DNA of 64,000 bases. Source: Variovorax ginsengisoli (GTDB lineage Bacteria > Pseudomonadota > Gammaproteobacteria > Burkholderiales > Burkholderiaceae_C). The DNA lies in assembly GCF_006438845.1 (NCBI RefSeq), contig NZ_RCZJ01000007.1, positions 1 through 64,000 of the forward strand, written 5' to 3'. The notes beneath the pieces are model-generated. The model ran no database searches. It worked only from the letters and a program-made list of their open reading frames with translations, and had not been told where the DNA came from. The position numbers and the translations under genes were made by a program. Numbering within the stretch: position 1 is the stretch's first letter; every line of letters starts with the position of its first letter. Shown here in pieces: positions 28,081 through 37,584 of this stretch.

Positions 28081-28108
28081 TTGTTTCGATACAATTTCGT
28101 TTCGAAAC
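28081..28108 (+). promoter_or_regulatory. Candidate TetR operator and -10 element
   Basis: Two near-palindromes, TTGTTTCGATACAA (28081-28094) and the perfect GTTTCGAAAC (28099-28108), lie side by side 20-47 bases before the tetR ATG. They overlap a good -10 hexamer TACAAT at 28090-28095. This layout fits an autoregulated TetR-efflux operon. Confidence 0.5.
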
Positions 28109-28127
28109 TACATCGTTCCGTAAACAC

Positions 28128-28736
28128 ATGACTTCCGACACGCTTCCTTCACCCGGCCGCCCGCGCGATGCCGCGCTCGACGCGAGCATCCTGCGCGCCG
28201 CGATGGAACTGCTCGGCGAGTCGGGCATCCACGCCGTCACCATGGACGCCGTGGCGCAACGCGCGGGCGCGGGCAAGGCGTCGCTCTACCGCCGCTGGAA
28301 ATCAAAGGACGAACTGCTGGCCGACGCCCTCACCCTGCACTCGCCCATCGACGTGGAGGTCGACACCGGCACGCTGCGTGGCGACCTCGTGAAGATCTAC
28401 GCGCACTACTACGGCATCGGCAACCACGTGATGCAGGCGGCGGTGCAGGAAATGCTCGGCAACGTGCGCCAGCACATGGCCTGGACCGAAAAGGTCGCGC
28501 CCGAACGGCTCACGGCGCGCCGCGCCAAGGTGCGCGCGCTGGTCGACCGCGCCGTCGCGCGTGGCGAAATCGACGCACCGGCCGACATGGACCTGCTGCT
28601 CGACCTGGCGCCCGCCATGATCCTGTACCGCTACAACACGCGCAGCCAGAAGGTCACGCGCGCTTCGATCGCCCGCGTGGTCGATGGGCTCGTGATGCCG
28701 CTGGCGCTGCGGCCCGCGTCGGAGCGCCGGCCATGA
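28128..28736 (+). CDS. TetR-family regulator of the efflux operon
   Basis: A 202-residue repressor-type protein. The TetR N-terminal HTH is at about 20-65 (ILRAAMELLGESGIHAVTMD, AVAQRAGAGKASLYRRWKSK). The C-terminal ligand domain includes HHVMQ-type helices. It is the first gene of tetR-MFS-HlyD-OMP; the MFS gene overlaps its stop as ATGA. It probably represses the operon and responds to an exported compound. Confidence 0.9.
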   Translation: MTSDTLPSPGRPRDAALDASILRAAMELLGESGIHAVTMDAVAQRAGAGKASLYRRWKSKDELLADALTLHSPIDVEVDTGTLRGDLVKIYAHYYGIGNHVMQAAVQEMLGNVRQHMAWTEKVAPERLTARRAKVRALVDRAVARGEIDAPADMDLLLDLAPAMILYRYNTRSQKVTRASIARVVDGLVMPLALRPASERRP

Positions 28737-30379
28737 GCGATGCCGTCGCCACACCGGTGCCGGCCGCCGCGAACGCAGCCCCGCCGACCGCTCCCTACGA
28801 CCTGCGCGAAGGGCTGGCGTTCGCCGCGGTGTCAGTGCTGCTCGGCATCACGCAGGGCCTGGGCGTGAACCTGGTCAACGTCAACCTCACCGGCGTGCAG
28901 GGCGCGCTCGGGGTCACGACGACCGAGGCCAGCTGGCTCACCACCGCCTACTACGCGACCAACATTTCAGCCTCGCTGCTGCTCACCAAGGTGCGCTACC
29001 AATACGGTCTGCGCAGGTTCGCCGACATCGTGATTCCCCTCTACCTGCTGCTGGCGGTGGCGCACCTGTTCACGCAACACCTGGGGTCGGCGCTGCTGGT
29101 GCGTGCCGCGCTCGGGCTCGCGGCCGCGCCGATCAGCAGCCTCGCCGTGCTGTACATGGTGCAGGCCTTCCCGCCGGGACCCAAGGTCTTCGTCGGGGCT
29201 GTACTGGCCTTCGCAGCCCTGCAGCTCGGGGCGCCGTTGTCACGCGTGATCTCCGAAGACCTGCTGCAGATCGGCCAGTGGCAAGGGCTCAACGTGATCG
29301 ACGCGGCACTCGCCATCCTTTGCGTCGCCGCCATCAACGTGGTGCGCATCAAGCCGATGCCGACGCAGCAGATGTTCGCCAAGGGCGACGGCCTCGTCTT
29401 CGCGCTGTACGCGACCTCGCTCGCGCTGATGTGCGTGGTGCTGACGCAGGGCCGCCTGCACTGGTGGAGCGACACGCCCTGGCTGGGCCTGTGCCTGGCC
29501 GGGTCGGTGCTGTGCTTCGGCCTCTATGTCGCCATCGAGCTGCCGCGGGAAAAGCCGCTGCTCGACCTGCGCTGGCTGGTCAGCCCTTTCATGCTGCGCT
29601 TTCTCGGCGCGACGCTGCTGTTTCGCATCATCCTGTCGGAGCAGACCACCGGCGCGGTGGGCCTCATGAACACGCTGGGCTTCACCAACGACCAGATGCA
29701 CCCGCTGTTTCTCTGGATCACGGCAGGCACGGTGGGCGGCTTCCTGCTGGCCCTGCTGGCGCTGCCCTCCCAGCGCTTCGGCGTGCTCGGCGACATCGCG
29801 CTGGTGCTGATCATCGTCGCGGCGTGGATGGACAGCCAGTCGACCGTGCTCACGCGGCCGCACGACCTGTACGTGTCGCAGACGCTGCTGGCCACCGCCA
29901 GCGCGATGTTTCTGGCCTCGGCCCTGCTGCAGGGTTTCAGCAACGTGATCGCGGGCGGCATGAAGAACATCGTGAGCTTCGTGGCCGTGTTCAGCGGCGG
30001 GCAGGCGCTCGCCGGGCTGATCGGCCAGGCCTGGCTTTCCACGCTGCTGCAGGACCGCCAGCGGCTGCACTACGAGCGGCTGCTCGAACACATGCAACTG
30101 TCCGACCCGCTGGTCGTGCAGCGCCTCGCGCAGCTGGGCGGCGCGTACGCGTCGACGCTCAACGACACCGCGGCGCGCAGCCAGCAGGCGCTCGCACTGC
30201 TGGCCCAGCAGGTCACGCAGCAGTCGTACGTGCTGGCCTACAACGACCTGTTCCGCACCGTGGCGCTGGTTTCGACACTCGGCTTCCTCGTCTTCGCGGG
30301 CGCCAAGACGCACCGCTGGCACCGCGCACGTCGCGTTGCGCAAGCCGACGCATCGATGGCCCCCGCCGCTTCTTCCTGA
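28733..30379 (+). CDS. MFS drug exporter, DHA2/EmrB-like
   Basis: A 548-residue inner-membrane transporter with about 14 hydrophobic segments. The first helix pair is around VSVLLGITQGLGVNLVNVNL, followed by TTEASWLTTAYYATN, which corresponds to the EmrB-type motif. It lies in one operon with a HlyD-type adaptor and an outer-membrane channel, forming an EmrAB-TolC-like tripartite pump. The substrate is not known. Relatives with the same layout export aromatic acids or antibiotics. Confidence 0.9.
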   Translation: MSDAVATPVPAAANAAPPTAPYDLREGLAFAAVSVLLGITQGLGVNLVNVNLTGVQGALGVTTTEASWLTTAYYATNISASLLLTKVRYQYGLRRFADIVIPLYLLLAVAHLFTQHLGSALLVRAALGLAAAPISSLAVLYMVQAFPPGPKVFVGAVLAFAALQLGAPLSRVISEDLLQIGQWQGLNVIDAALAILCVAAINVVRIKPMPTQQMFAKGDGLVFALYATSLALMCVVLTQGRLHWWSDTPWLGLCLAGSVLCFGLYVAIELPREKPLLDLRWLVSPFMLRFLGATLLFRIILSEQTTGAVGLMNTLGFTNDQMHPLFLWITAGTVGGFLLALLALPSQRFGVLGDIALVLIIVAAWMDSQSTVLTRPHDLYVSQTLLATASAMFLASALLQGFSNVIAGGMKNIVSFVAVFSGGQALAGLIGQAWLSTLLQDRQRLHYERLLEHMQLSDPLVVQRLAQLGGAYASTLNDTAARSQQALALLAQQVTQQSYVLAYNDLFRTVALVSTLGFLVFAGAKTHRWHRARRVAQADASMAPAASS

Positions 30380-30391
30380 TCGCTCCTCACC

Positions 30392-31507
30392 ATGTCCCTC
30401 CTTACCCAAACCCTTCGTTCGCGCGGCAGCTGGATCGTGCTGATCGCCACCTTGGCCTGTGTCGCGCTGGTGCTCTACGCCTGGCGCCTGCCCCCGTTCC
30501 ACACCGGCACCGAAACCACCGAGAACGCCTACGTGCGCGGCATGGTGACCGTCGTCGCGCCCAAGGTCGACGGCTACGTCGCCGAGGTCGACGTGCAGGA
30601 CTACATGGCGGTCAAGGCGGGCCAGGTGATCGTGAAGCTCGACGATCGCATCTACCGCCAGAAGCTGGCGCAGGCGCGCAGCGCATTGGCCGCGCAGGAG
30701 GCCAACCTGGCGAACACCGCGCAGGCCGAGCGCTCGCGCGAAGCCGCCATCGGCAGCACGCAGGCGCAGATCGCCAGCGCGCAGGCGCAACTGCTCAACG
30801 CCCGTGCACAACTCACCCGCGCCCAGGCCGACATGCGGCGTGCCACCCCCCTGGCGCAGGACGGTTCGCTGTCGCAGCGCGAGCGCGACCAGACCGAGGC
30901 CGCGCTGCACCAGGCCGAGGCCGTGGTGAAGCAGGCCGAAGCCGCCGCGCTGCAGACGCAGGCCGGCAAGTCGGTCGCGACGCAGGACCTGCGCACCGTG
31001 ATCGTCAACCGCGACGCGGTCGGCGCCGCCGTCGAGTCGGCCCGCGCCGCGGTGACGCTGGCCGAGATCGACCTCGACAACACCGAGATCCGCGCGCCGC
31101 GCGACGGCCGCGTCGGCGAGGTCGGCGTGAAGCTCGGCCAGTACGTCACGCCCGGCACGCAGCTGATGGCGGTGGTGCCGTCGCAGGTTTGGGTCGTCGC
31201 CAACTTCAAGGAAGCGCAGACCGCGCACATGGTGCCGGGGCAGCTCGCGCATTTCCATGTCGACGCGCTGTCCGACGCGCAGCTGACCGGCCACGTCGAG
31301 CGCCTGTCGCCCGCGACCGGCTCGGAGTTCAGCGTGATCAAGCAGGACAACGCGACCGGCAACTTCACCAAGATCCCGCAGCGCCTGTCGGTGCGGATCG
31401 CCATCGACGCCGACCAGGCGATCGCGCAGCGCCTGCGCCCCGGCATGTCGGTGGTCGTCAGCGTCGACACCGCCTCGGCCAAGGACCGCACGGGGAGCCC
31501 GTCATGA
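30392..31507 (+). CDS. HlyD/EmrA-family periplasmic adaptor
   Basis: A 371-residue membrane-fusion protein. One N-terminal helix (about 14-31) is followed by the biotinyl-lipoyl-like half-motif TENAYVRGMVTVVAPKVDGY. A long alpha-hairpin (about 85-215) is rich in Gln/Ala, and the second half-motif IDLDNTEIRAPRDGRVG is present. It ends in a beta-barrel with GMSVVVSVDT. It links the MFS pump to the outer-membrane protein encoded next, whose start overlaps its stop (ATGA). Confidence 0.93.
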   Translation: MSLLTQTLRSRGSWIVLIATLACVALVLYAWRLPPFHTGTETTENAYVRGMVTVVAPKVDGYVAEVDVQDYMAVKAGQVIVKLDDRIYRQKLAQARSALAAQEANLANTAQAERSREAAIGSTQAQIASAQAQLLNARAQLTRAQADMRRATPLAQDGSLSQRERDQTEAALHQAEAVVKQAEAAALQTQAGKSVATQDLRTVIVNRDAVGAAVESARAAVTLAEIDLDNTEIRAPRDGRVGEVGVKLGQYVTPGTQLMAVVPSQVWVVANFKEAQTAHMVPGQLAHFHVDALSDAQLTGHVERLSPATGSEFSVIKQDNATGNFTKIPQRLSVRIAIDADQAIAQRLRPGMSVVVSVDTASAKDRTGSPS

Positions 31508-32928
31508 AGCGTTTCACCCGCGGCGCCGCCGCATTGAGCGTCGCGCTTCTGCTCCAGGCCTGCGGCAGCGTGCCAGCCACGCAGACGCCGCTCGCCGCCG
31601 ACGTGCCTGTGCAGTGGCAGACCCCGACGACGCCGACCACCGCGCAGCAGGTGCAGGCCGGCTGGTGGCGCGACTTCGGCGACCCGGTGCTCGACGGCCT
31701 GGTCGAGCGCGCCCTGGTCCGCAACACCGACCTGCGCGTCGCCGCGGCGCGCGTGGCCGAAGCGCGTGCGCTGAGCGACGTGCAGCGCGCTGCCGCGCTG
31801 CCGACACTCGATCTCGGCGTGGCCACCAACCGCAGCCGCAGCGTCAGCGCGGCGACCGGCAAGCCCTACCTGTCGACCGTGCTGCAGCCGCAGTTCCAGG
31901 CGGCCTACGAGCTCGACCTGTGGGGCCGCATCGATGCGCTGGGCCAGGCGGCCGATGCGCAACTGCAGGCCAGCGCGTCGGCCCGCGACAGCGCCGCGCT
32001 CGGCGTGGCGGCGACGGTGGTGTCGGGCTACGTCAACCTGCGCGCGCTCGATGCCCGGCGCGACGTCGCGCAGCAGACGCTCACGGCGCGCGAATCGGCC
32101 CTGGAACTTGCGCGCTCGCGCCAGGCGCGCGGCTACAGCTCGGCGCTCGAAACGCAGCAGAGCGCCGCCGAGTACCGCGCCACCGCCGCCGTCGTGCCGC
32201 AGCTCGACCTCGCGATCCGGCGCCAGGAACACGCGCTGCGCCTGCTCACCGGCGACGCACCCGCCGCCGTGGCGCGCGGCAAGCCGCTGACCGACCTGAC
32301 GATCGCTGCGGTGCCGGCGCTCGGCGTGCCGTCGGAACTGCTGCGCCGTCGGCCCGACATCGCCAGCGCCGAATCGCAGCTGGCCGCGGTCGATGCGCAG
32401 CTCGCCGCGGCACGCGCGCAGTTGCTGCCGTCGATTCACCTGTCGGCCACGCTCGGCAGCATCAGTTCGAGTGCGCTCACCGGCGACCCGTTCAAGCTGT
32501 GGAGCCTCGGCGGCAGCGTGCTCGCGCCGCTGTTCGAAGGCGGCCGGCTGCGTGCCGGCGTGCGCGCCGCCGATGCCCGGCGCGACCAGGCGCTGGCGAG
32601 CTACGAGAAGGCCGTGCTGACCGCCTTCGGCGAAGTGGAAGACCAGCTGGCTGCCATCGATGAGCTCGCCCGCCAGTCGGTCGAGGTCGAGGCCCAGCGC
32701 GCGGCGCTGCAGGAAACCCTGCGCGTGGCCAGCAACCGCTACCGCGAAGGCTATGCATCGCACCTCGACGAACTCGATGCGCAGCGCAACCTGTTCAGCG
32801 CCGAGCAGACGGCGCTGCAACTGCGGGCCGACCAGCTGAACGCACGCGTCGCGCTCGACCGCGCCCTCGGCGGCGGCTGGGAGGCGGACCGCACCGGCGC
32901 GCAGACCGCGGCCGCGCGCACCGACTGA
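31504..32928 (+). CDS. Outer-membrane efflux lipoprotein (NodT/OprM family)
   Basis: A 474-residue TolC-like channel. The signal peptide has lipobox LLQAC. The two repeated efflux-protein halves include DPVLDGLVERALVRNTDLRV, AAYELDLWGRIDALGQAADA, LLRRRPDIASAESQL and RYREGYASHLDELDAQRNLF. It overlaps the adaptor gene by four bases and completes the tripartite pump. The same frame stays open for a long distance upstream but this is only a shadow of the preceding genes. Confidence 0.94.
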   Translation: MKRFTRGAAALSVALLLQACGSVPATQTPLAADVPVQWQTPTTPTTAQQVQAGWWRDFGDPVLDGLVERALVRNTDLRVAAARVAEARALSDVQRAAALPTLDLGVATNRSRSVSAATGKPYLSTVLQPQFQAAYELDLWGRIDALGQAADAQLQASASARDSAALGVAATVVSGYVNLRALDARRDVAQQTLTARESALELARSRQARGYSSALETQQSAAEYRATAAVVPQLDLAIRRQEHALRLLTGDAPAAVARGKPLTDLTIAAVPALGVPSELLRRRPDIASAESQLAAVDAQLAAARAQLLPSIHLSATLGSISSSALTGDPFKLWSLGGSVLAPLFEGGRLRAGVRAADARRDQALASYEKAVLTAFGEVEDQLAAIDELARQSVEVEAQRAALQETLRVASNRYREGYASHLDELDAQRNLFSAEQTALQLRADQLNARVALDRALGGGWEADRTGAQTAAARTD

Positions 32929-32931
32929 GGC

Positions 32932-33840
32932 TCAGGCCTCGCGCGCGCAGTCGCGCATCAGCCCGCGCAGCCACTCGTGCGCCGGCGCGTGGTCGGTGCG
33001 CGGATGCCACAGCATGCGCACGTCGAACAGCGGCAGTTCCAGCGGGAGGTCGAAGGGCGTGACCGCCGCCATGCGTTCCATGCGGCGCGCCAGCCGGGCC
33101 GGCACGCTGGCCACCATGTCTGACGTCTCCAGCACGAAGGGCAGCGCGAGGAAGCTCGGCTTGATCATCTGCACGTGGCGCCGCAGGCCGTACGGCTCCA
33201 GCGCCGCGTCGATCTGCACGTTGTAGATCTGGGCCGACACCGGCTCGATGGTCACGTGCGGCAGCGCGCAGAAGCCGGCGACGTCGAGCGTGCGGCCCAG
33301 CACCGGGTGGTTGCTGGCGCACAGGCCGAGGAAGCGGTCGGAGAACAGCTTGCGGCCCTTCAGGTAGTCGGGCGCGCCGGGGAAGTAGGTGAGCGCCAGG
33401 TCGAGTTCGCCGGCCGCCATCATCTCGCCGAAGTGGTGCGGGTTGGTCTGCATCACGTGCAGCTTCACGCCGGGCGCCTCCTGCCGGATGCGGCGCATCA
33501 CGGCCGGCATCATGAGCAGGTCGATGTAGTCGATCACGATCAGGCGGAAGGTGTGGCTCGCGGTGGCCGCATCGAAGCGCGGCGGCTCCAGCACGCGCTC
33601 GAGCGCGGCGATGGCTTCCTGCACGCGCGGCCACAGCATCAGCGCCAGCTCGGTCGGCATCCAGCCGGTGCCGGTGCGCATCAGCAGCTCGTCACCGAAC
33701 AGGTCGCGCAGCTTGGCAAGCGACACGCTCATCGACGACTGGCCGATCTCGAGGCGCTCGGCAGCCCGGGTGACGTGCCGCTCGCGCAGCAGCGCGTCGA
33801 ACGCGCGCAGCAGATGGAGGTCGAGGTCCTGCAGTTTCAT
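32932..33840 (-). CDS. LysR-family transcriptional regulator
   Basis: A 302-residue regulator of the NodD/LinR-like subgroup. It begins with MKLQDLDLHLLRAFDALLRE and RHVTRAAERLEIGQSSMSVS, followed by a ligand-binding domain beginning HTFRLIVIDYIDLLMMPAVM. It is divergent from the cupin-hydrolase-Bug genes (167 bases between starts) and is their most likely regulator. The ATG at 33838-33840 is chosen; an upstream extension of 52 residues lacks family similarity. Confidence 0.9.
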   Translation of the reverse strand: MKLQDLDLHLLRAFDALLRERHVTRAAERLEIGQSSMSVSLAKLRDLFGDELLMRTGTGWMPTELALMLWPRVQEAIAALERVLEPPRFDAATASHTFRLIVIDYIDLLMMPAVMRRIRQEAPGVKLHVMQTNPHHFGEMMAAGELDLALTYFPGAPDYLKGRKLFSDRFLGLCASNHPVLGRTLDVAGFCALPHVTIEPVSAQIYNVQIDAALEPYGLRRHVQMIKPSFLALPFVLETSDMVASVPARLARRMERMAAVTPFDLPLELPLFDVRMLWHPRTDHAPAHEWLRGLMRDCAREA

Positions 33841-34007
33841 GGGCCGCATCTTGCCGCGCGCGCGACCGCATGCACCGCAGCCGACAACGGGAAAACCCGC
33901 ATCGGCCATCACGAATCCGATGGCCGCCATCGGACGCTGCGATTGCTCGGCGTGCGCGGGCTGCGAATACTCGGCGGCACTTTCACTCCCACGCAACGAG
34001 ACACACC

Positions 34008-34559
34008 ATGGCCATTCCCCAGATCCGCGTGACGCGCGAAGAGATGCGCAAGCGCGTCGCCTACTTCAAGGACCTCAAGGGCTTCGACGGCGGCCTGCCC
34101 GACAGCAGCTACCCGAGCGCGGTGCGCAAGCTTTACAACGCCGTCGGCTTCCAGCCCCCGAAGGGCAAGGGCGGCGCCGAGGTGGTGTCGCCGGTCGGTG
34201 CCCAGGCCGCCGCGAACTCCGCGATCCCGATCAGCGAGGGCTTCAACCTGGGCTTCTGCGAAGCGAAGCCGGGCAACGGGCCGATGATGCACAACCACGA
34301 CACCAACGAGACCTTCATGCCGCTGACCGGCACCTGGCGCTGCTCGTGGGAACTCGACGGCAAGGACGAATACTTCGATGTCGGGCCGTGGGACGTGTGC
34401 TCGTTCCCGCCGGGCGTGAACCGCCGCTTCGAGAACATCACGCACAGCGAGCCGGACAAGACCCACTTCCTGATGTTCGTCATCGGCGGCAACGCGCCCG
34501 AAGCCGATTTCACCGACAAGGCCAAGGCCACGCTGCGCGAAGAAGGCTACCTGGCGTGA
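34008..34559 (+). CDS. Cupin-domain protein
   Basis: A 183-residue protein whose central part is a cupin: MMHNHDTNETFMPLTGTWRC gives the metal-binding H-x-H...E, and the second motif is around PWDVCSFPPGVNRRFENIT. The N-terminal ~60 residues (TREEMRKRVAYFKDLKGFDG) are specific to a family found next to hydrolase and CoA-transferase genes. Whether it is an enzyme (isomerase or dioxygenase) or a sensor is not clear. It overlaps the hydrolase start by four bases. Confidence 0.75.
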   Translation: MAIPQIRVTREEMRKRVAYFKDLKGFDGGLPDSSYPSAVRKLYNAVGFQPPKGKGGAEVVSPVGAQAAANSAIPISEGFNLGFCEAKPGNGPMMHNHDTNETFMPLTGTWRCSWELDGKDEYFDVGPWDVCSFPPGVNRRFENITHSEPDKTHFLMFVIGGNAPEADFTDKAKATLREEGYLA

Positions 34560-35365
34560 ACGAGGTCGCCCACCCTGCGCCCGAGGCACTGCGCGCGTAC
34601 GAGGCACGCACGCCGCTGCGGCATTTCACCGACGCCGCGGGCCACGCCTGGCATTACCGCGACAACGGCCACGCCGGCACGGCACTGCCGCTGGTGCTGC
34701 TGCCCGGCGCACTGGGCACCGGCAGCGCGGCCTGGCAGGTGGCCGAGGCCTTCGAGGCCGAGCGGCGCGTGATCGCGGTGACATACCCGGGCGGTGTCGC
34801 GCCCGAGGCCTTGGCCGACGGACTGCACGCGTTGCTGGCATCGCTCGGCATCGGCGCCATCGCGCTCTGGGGCTCCTCGTACGGCGCCTGGTGGGCGCAG
34901 GTCTTCGCCACGCGGCATGCCGACCAGGTGGCGGCGCTGTGGCTCGGCAACACGCTGGTCGACGGCGCCGACGTGGCGGCCTCGCCGCTGTTCGACGCCG
35001 CCTGGCTCGACACGGCCACGGGCGACGACGTGGTCGCGCGCTGGCACGGCGCCCTGTCCGCACGGCCGGACGACCCGCTGCGCGCGGTGCAGCTGCACAT
35101 GCTGCACCACGGCCTGACGGCCGAGGCCTTTCGCGGCCGGCTGCGCCAGGTGGCCAACGCTGTGGCGCCGCAAGCTGCGACCGCCATCGCCCACACGGTC
35201 GTGTGCGACTGCGAGGACGACCCGACCATCACGCCGCCGGTGCGCGAGCGCGTCCGTGCCCGCTATCCGGACGCGCGCCGGCTGACGTTGGCGAGCGGCG
35301 GCCACTACCCGCACATCGTCACGCCCGAACCGCTCATCGCCGCCATGCGAAGCTGGCTGGCCTGA
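34556..35365 (+). CDS. Alpha/beta hydrolase
   Basis: A 269-residue hydrolase. The oxyanion segment is LVLLPGALGTGSAAW, the nucleophile elbow is GSSYG (Ser in LWGSSYGAWWAQ), a candidate acid lies in CDCEDDPT, and the catalytic His is in SGGHYPHIVTPEP. The start is GTG at 34556, overlapping the cupin stop as GTGA, so expression is coupled. It may open a lactone or cleave an ester in the same pathway as the cupin; the substrate is not known. Confidence 0.8.
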   Translation: MNEVAHPAPEALRAYEARTPLRHFTDAAGHAWHYRDNGHAGTALPLVLLPGALGTGSAAWQVAEAFEAERRVIAVTYPGGVAPEALADGLHALLASLGIGAIALWGSSYGAWWAQVFATRHADQVAALWLGNTLVDGADVAASPLFDAAWLDTATGDDVVARWHGALSARPDDPLRAVQLHMLHHGLTAEAFRGRLRQVANAVAPQAATAIAHTVVCDCEDDPTITPPVRERVRARYPDARRLTLASGGHYPHIVTPEPLIAAMRSWLA

Positions 35366-35415
35366 GCCAGCGCCCTGTCTTCGCGCCTTTCCATCCAAAA
35401 CGAAAAGAGACTGCC

Positions 35416-36399
35416 ATGCCCCACCTTCTTTCCCGCCGTGCCGCGCTCGGCCACCTCGGCGCCGCGGCCGCCGCATTGGCTGCACCGCCCCTGCTGGCGC
35501 AGGGCAAATGGCCCGACAAGCCGATCCGCATCGTCGTGCCCTTCGCCGCCGGCGTGTCGCCCGACGTGGTGACGCGCATCGTCAGCGAGCCGCTGGGGCG
35601 CGCGCTGGGCCAGCCCATCGTGATCGACAACCGCGCCGGCGCGGCCGGCATCATCGGCGCGGAAGTCGCGGCCAAGAGCCCGGGCGACGGCTACACGCTG
35701 TTCATGACGGTCAACTCCATCATGGGCGTGAACCCCAACGTCTACACCAAGCTGCCTTACGACACCTTCCGCGACTTCGCACCGGTGACGCAGGTGGCAC
35801 TGGTGCCCTACGTGCTCATCACCGGGCCGAACCAGCCCGACGCCAGCCTGAGAGACCTCATCGCCCGCGCCAAGGCCAAGCCGGGCTCGGTCGACTACGG
35901 CTCGCTCGGCATCGGCTCGGGCCCGCATGTGGTGATGGAAATGATGAACAACATGGCGGGCATCCAGATGGTCCATATCCCGTACAAGGGCAGCCCGCTG
36001 GCCGACGTGATGGCCGGCCAGATGCCGCTGGCCTTCGAGCCGGCGACCACGGCGATTCCGCTGGTCAAGAGCGGCAAGCTGCGGGCGCTGGCCATCACCA
36101 GCAAGAAGCGCAGCGCCGCCCTGCCCGACGTGCCGGCGGTGGCCGAGCTGCTGCCCGGCTACGACGGCGACGGCTGGCAGGGCTTCTACGTGCCCGCCGC
36201 CACGCCGAAGGACATCGTGCAGCGCTTCAACACCGAGATCGTCAAGGTGCTCAACCAGCCGGATGTTCAGCGCAAGCTCGTCGACCTCGGCCTGCAACCG
36301 GTGGGCAGCACCATCGACGCGTTCGCCAAGGTGTCGCGCGACGAGTATGCGAAGTGGGGAAAGATCGCCAAGGCGAACAACATCCGCATCGAGAGCTGA
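35416..36399 (+). CDS. Bug-family (TctC) periplasmic substrate-binding protein
   Basis: A 327-residue binding protein for tripartite tricarboxylate transport or sensing. The signal peptide has a twin-arginine-like SRRAALG. The Bug blocks are WPDKPIRIVVPFAAG, VIDNRAGAAGIIGAE, GYTLFMTVNS and VHIPYKGSPLADVMAGQMPL. No membrane TctA/TctB gene is nearby, as is usual for the many stand-alone Bug genes of Burkholderiales. The ligand is probably a carboxylate. Its stop abuts the convergent CoA-transferase stop. Confidence 0.92.
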   Translation: MPHLLSRRAALGHLGAAAAALAAPPLLAQGKWPDKPIRIVVPFAAGVSPDVVTRIVSEPLGRALGQPIVIDNRAGAAGIIGAEVAAKSPGDGYTLFMTVNSIMGVNPNVYTKLPYDTFRDFAPVTQVALVPYVLITGPNQPDASLRDLIARAKAKPGSVDYGSLGIGSGPHVVMEMMNNMAGIQMVHIPYKGSPLADVMAGQMPLAFEPATTAIPLVKSGKLRALAITSKKRSAALPDVPAVAELLPGYDGDGWQGFYVPAATPKDIVQRFNTEIVKVLNQPDVQRKLVDLGLQPVGSTIDAFAKVSRDEYAKWGKIAKANNIRIES

Positions 36400-37584
36400 T
36401 CAGGCGGCCGACTGGCCCGCCTTCAGGGCCGCGATCGCTTCCGCGTCGTAGCCCGCCTCGCGCAGCAGCGCGTCGGTGTGCTCGCCCAGCAGCGGCGGCT
36501 GCAGGCGGATGCCAGGGCGCTGGCCGCCGAGCGTGAACGGCATCAACGGCACCTTCGACTCGCTGCCATCGTTCATGCGCACCGGCGCCAGCCCGCCGGT
36601 CGCGTTCAGGTGCGGGTCGTCGAACAGGTCCTGCGGCTTGACGATGGGCGCGAAGGGCAGCTCGTTGCGCTCGAACACGGCGCTCAGTTCGGCGGCGCTG
36701 GTGTCGGCCAGGTGCGAACGCAGGATCGGCATCATCCATTCGCGCGAGCGCACCCGGTCGTTGTTGGTGGCCAGGCGCGGGTCGGCATGCAGATCCTGCA
36801 GGCCGAAAGCCTTGCAGAAGATGGCCCACTGCTTGTCGCTCACCACGGCCAGGAAGATCTGCTCGCCGTCCTTCACCGTGAACACGTCGTAGATGCCCCA
36901 GGCCGAGATGCGGCTGGGCATCGGGTCGGCCGGCTTGCCCGTCGCGGCGAACTGCATCATGTGCTGCGCGACCAGGAAGATGTTGTTCTCGAACAGCGCC
37001 GACTGCACCTCGCAGCCTTCGCCGGTCTGATCGCGTTGCCGCAACGCGGCCATGGCGCCGATGGCGCCGAACATGCCGCCCATGATGTCGTTCACGCTGG
37101 TGCCGGCGCGCAGCGGGTCGCCGGCGCGGCCCGTCATGTAGGCCAGGCCGCCCATCATCTGCACCACCTCGTCGAGGGCGGTGCGGTGGTCGTAGGGGCC
37201 GGGCAGGAAGCCCTTGTGGCTCACGTAGATGAGGCGCGGATTCAGCTTCCTGAGCGTGTCGTAGTCGAGACCCAGCTTCTTCATCGTGCCGGGCTTGAAG
37301 TTCTCGCTCACGATGTCGGCGCTGGCGATGAGCTTGAGCGCGGCCTCGACGCCTTCGGGCTTCTTCAAGTCGAGCGCGATGCTCTTCTTGTTGCGGTTGA
37401 AGGTGGGGAAGAAGCCGGCGCCCGAACCCAGCAGCCGGCGCGTGTCGTCGCCCGCAATGGGCTCGACCTTGATGACCTCGGCGCCGAGGTCGCCCAGCAG
37501 CATGCCGCAGGTCGGGCCCATGACCATGTGGGTGAATTCGACGACACGGATGCCGGCGTAAGGCAACGGTTTCGACTCAGACAT
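36400..37584 (-). CDS. Class III (CaiB/BaiF) CoA-transferase
   Basis: Moves CoA between carboxylic acids. The 394-residue protein has the family features LPYAGIRVVEFTHMVMGPTC, GDLGAEVIKVEP, NRNKKSIALDLKKPEG, the catalytic-Asp region ASADIVSENFKPG, and GGLAYMTGR. It starts eight bases inside the end of the upstream HMG-CoA-lyase-like gene. The pair resembles systems that activate an acid such as 3-hydroxy-3-methylglutarate or itaconate/citramalate and then cleave it; the exact substrate is inferred. Confidence 0.9.
   Translation of the reverse strand: MSESKPLPYAGIRVVEFTHMVMGPTCGMLLGDLGAEVIKVEPIAGDDTRRLLGSGAGFFPTFNRNKKSIALDLKKPEGVEAALKLIASADIVSENFKPGTMKKLGLDYDTLRKLNPRLIYVSHKGFLPGPYDHRTALDEVVQMMGGLAYMTGRAGDPLRAGTSVNDIMGGMFGAIGAMAALRQRDQTGEGCEVQSALFENNIFLVAQHMMQFAATGKPADPMPSRISAWGIYDVFTVKDGEQIFLAVVSDKQWAIFCKAFGLQDLHADPRLATNNDRVRSREWMMPILRSHLADTSAAELSAVFERNELPFAPIVKPQDLFDDPHLNATGGLAPVRMNDGSESKVPLMPFTLGGQRPGIRLQPPLLGEHTDALLREAGYDAEAIAALKAGQSAA

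Noticed and set aside
29278..31503. Very long open frame running upstream of the outer-membrane efflux gene (over 700 codons)
   Set aside because: It lies in another frame of the MFS and HlyD genes, is Arg/Ala/Pro-rich and has no family match; it is a high-GC shadow.
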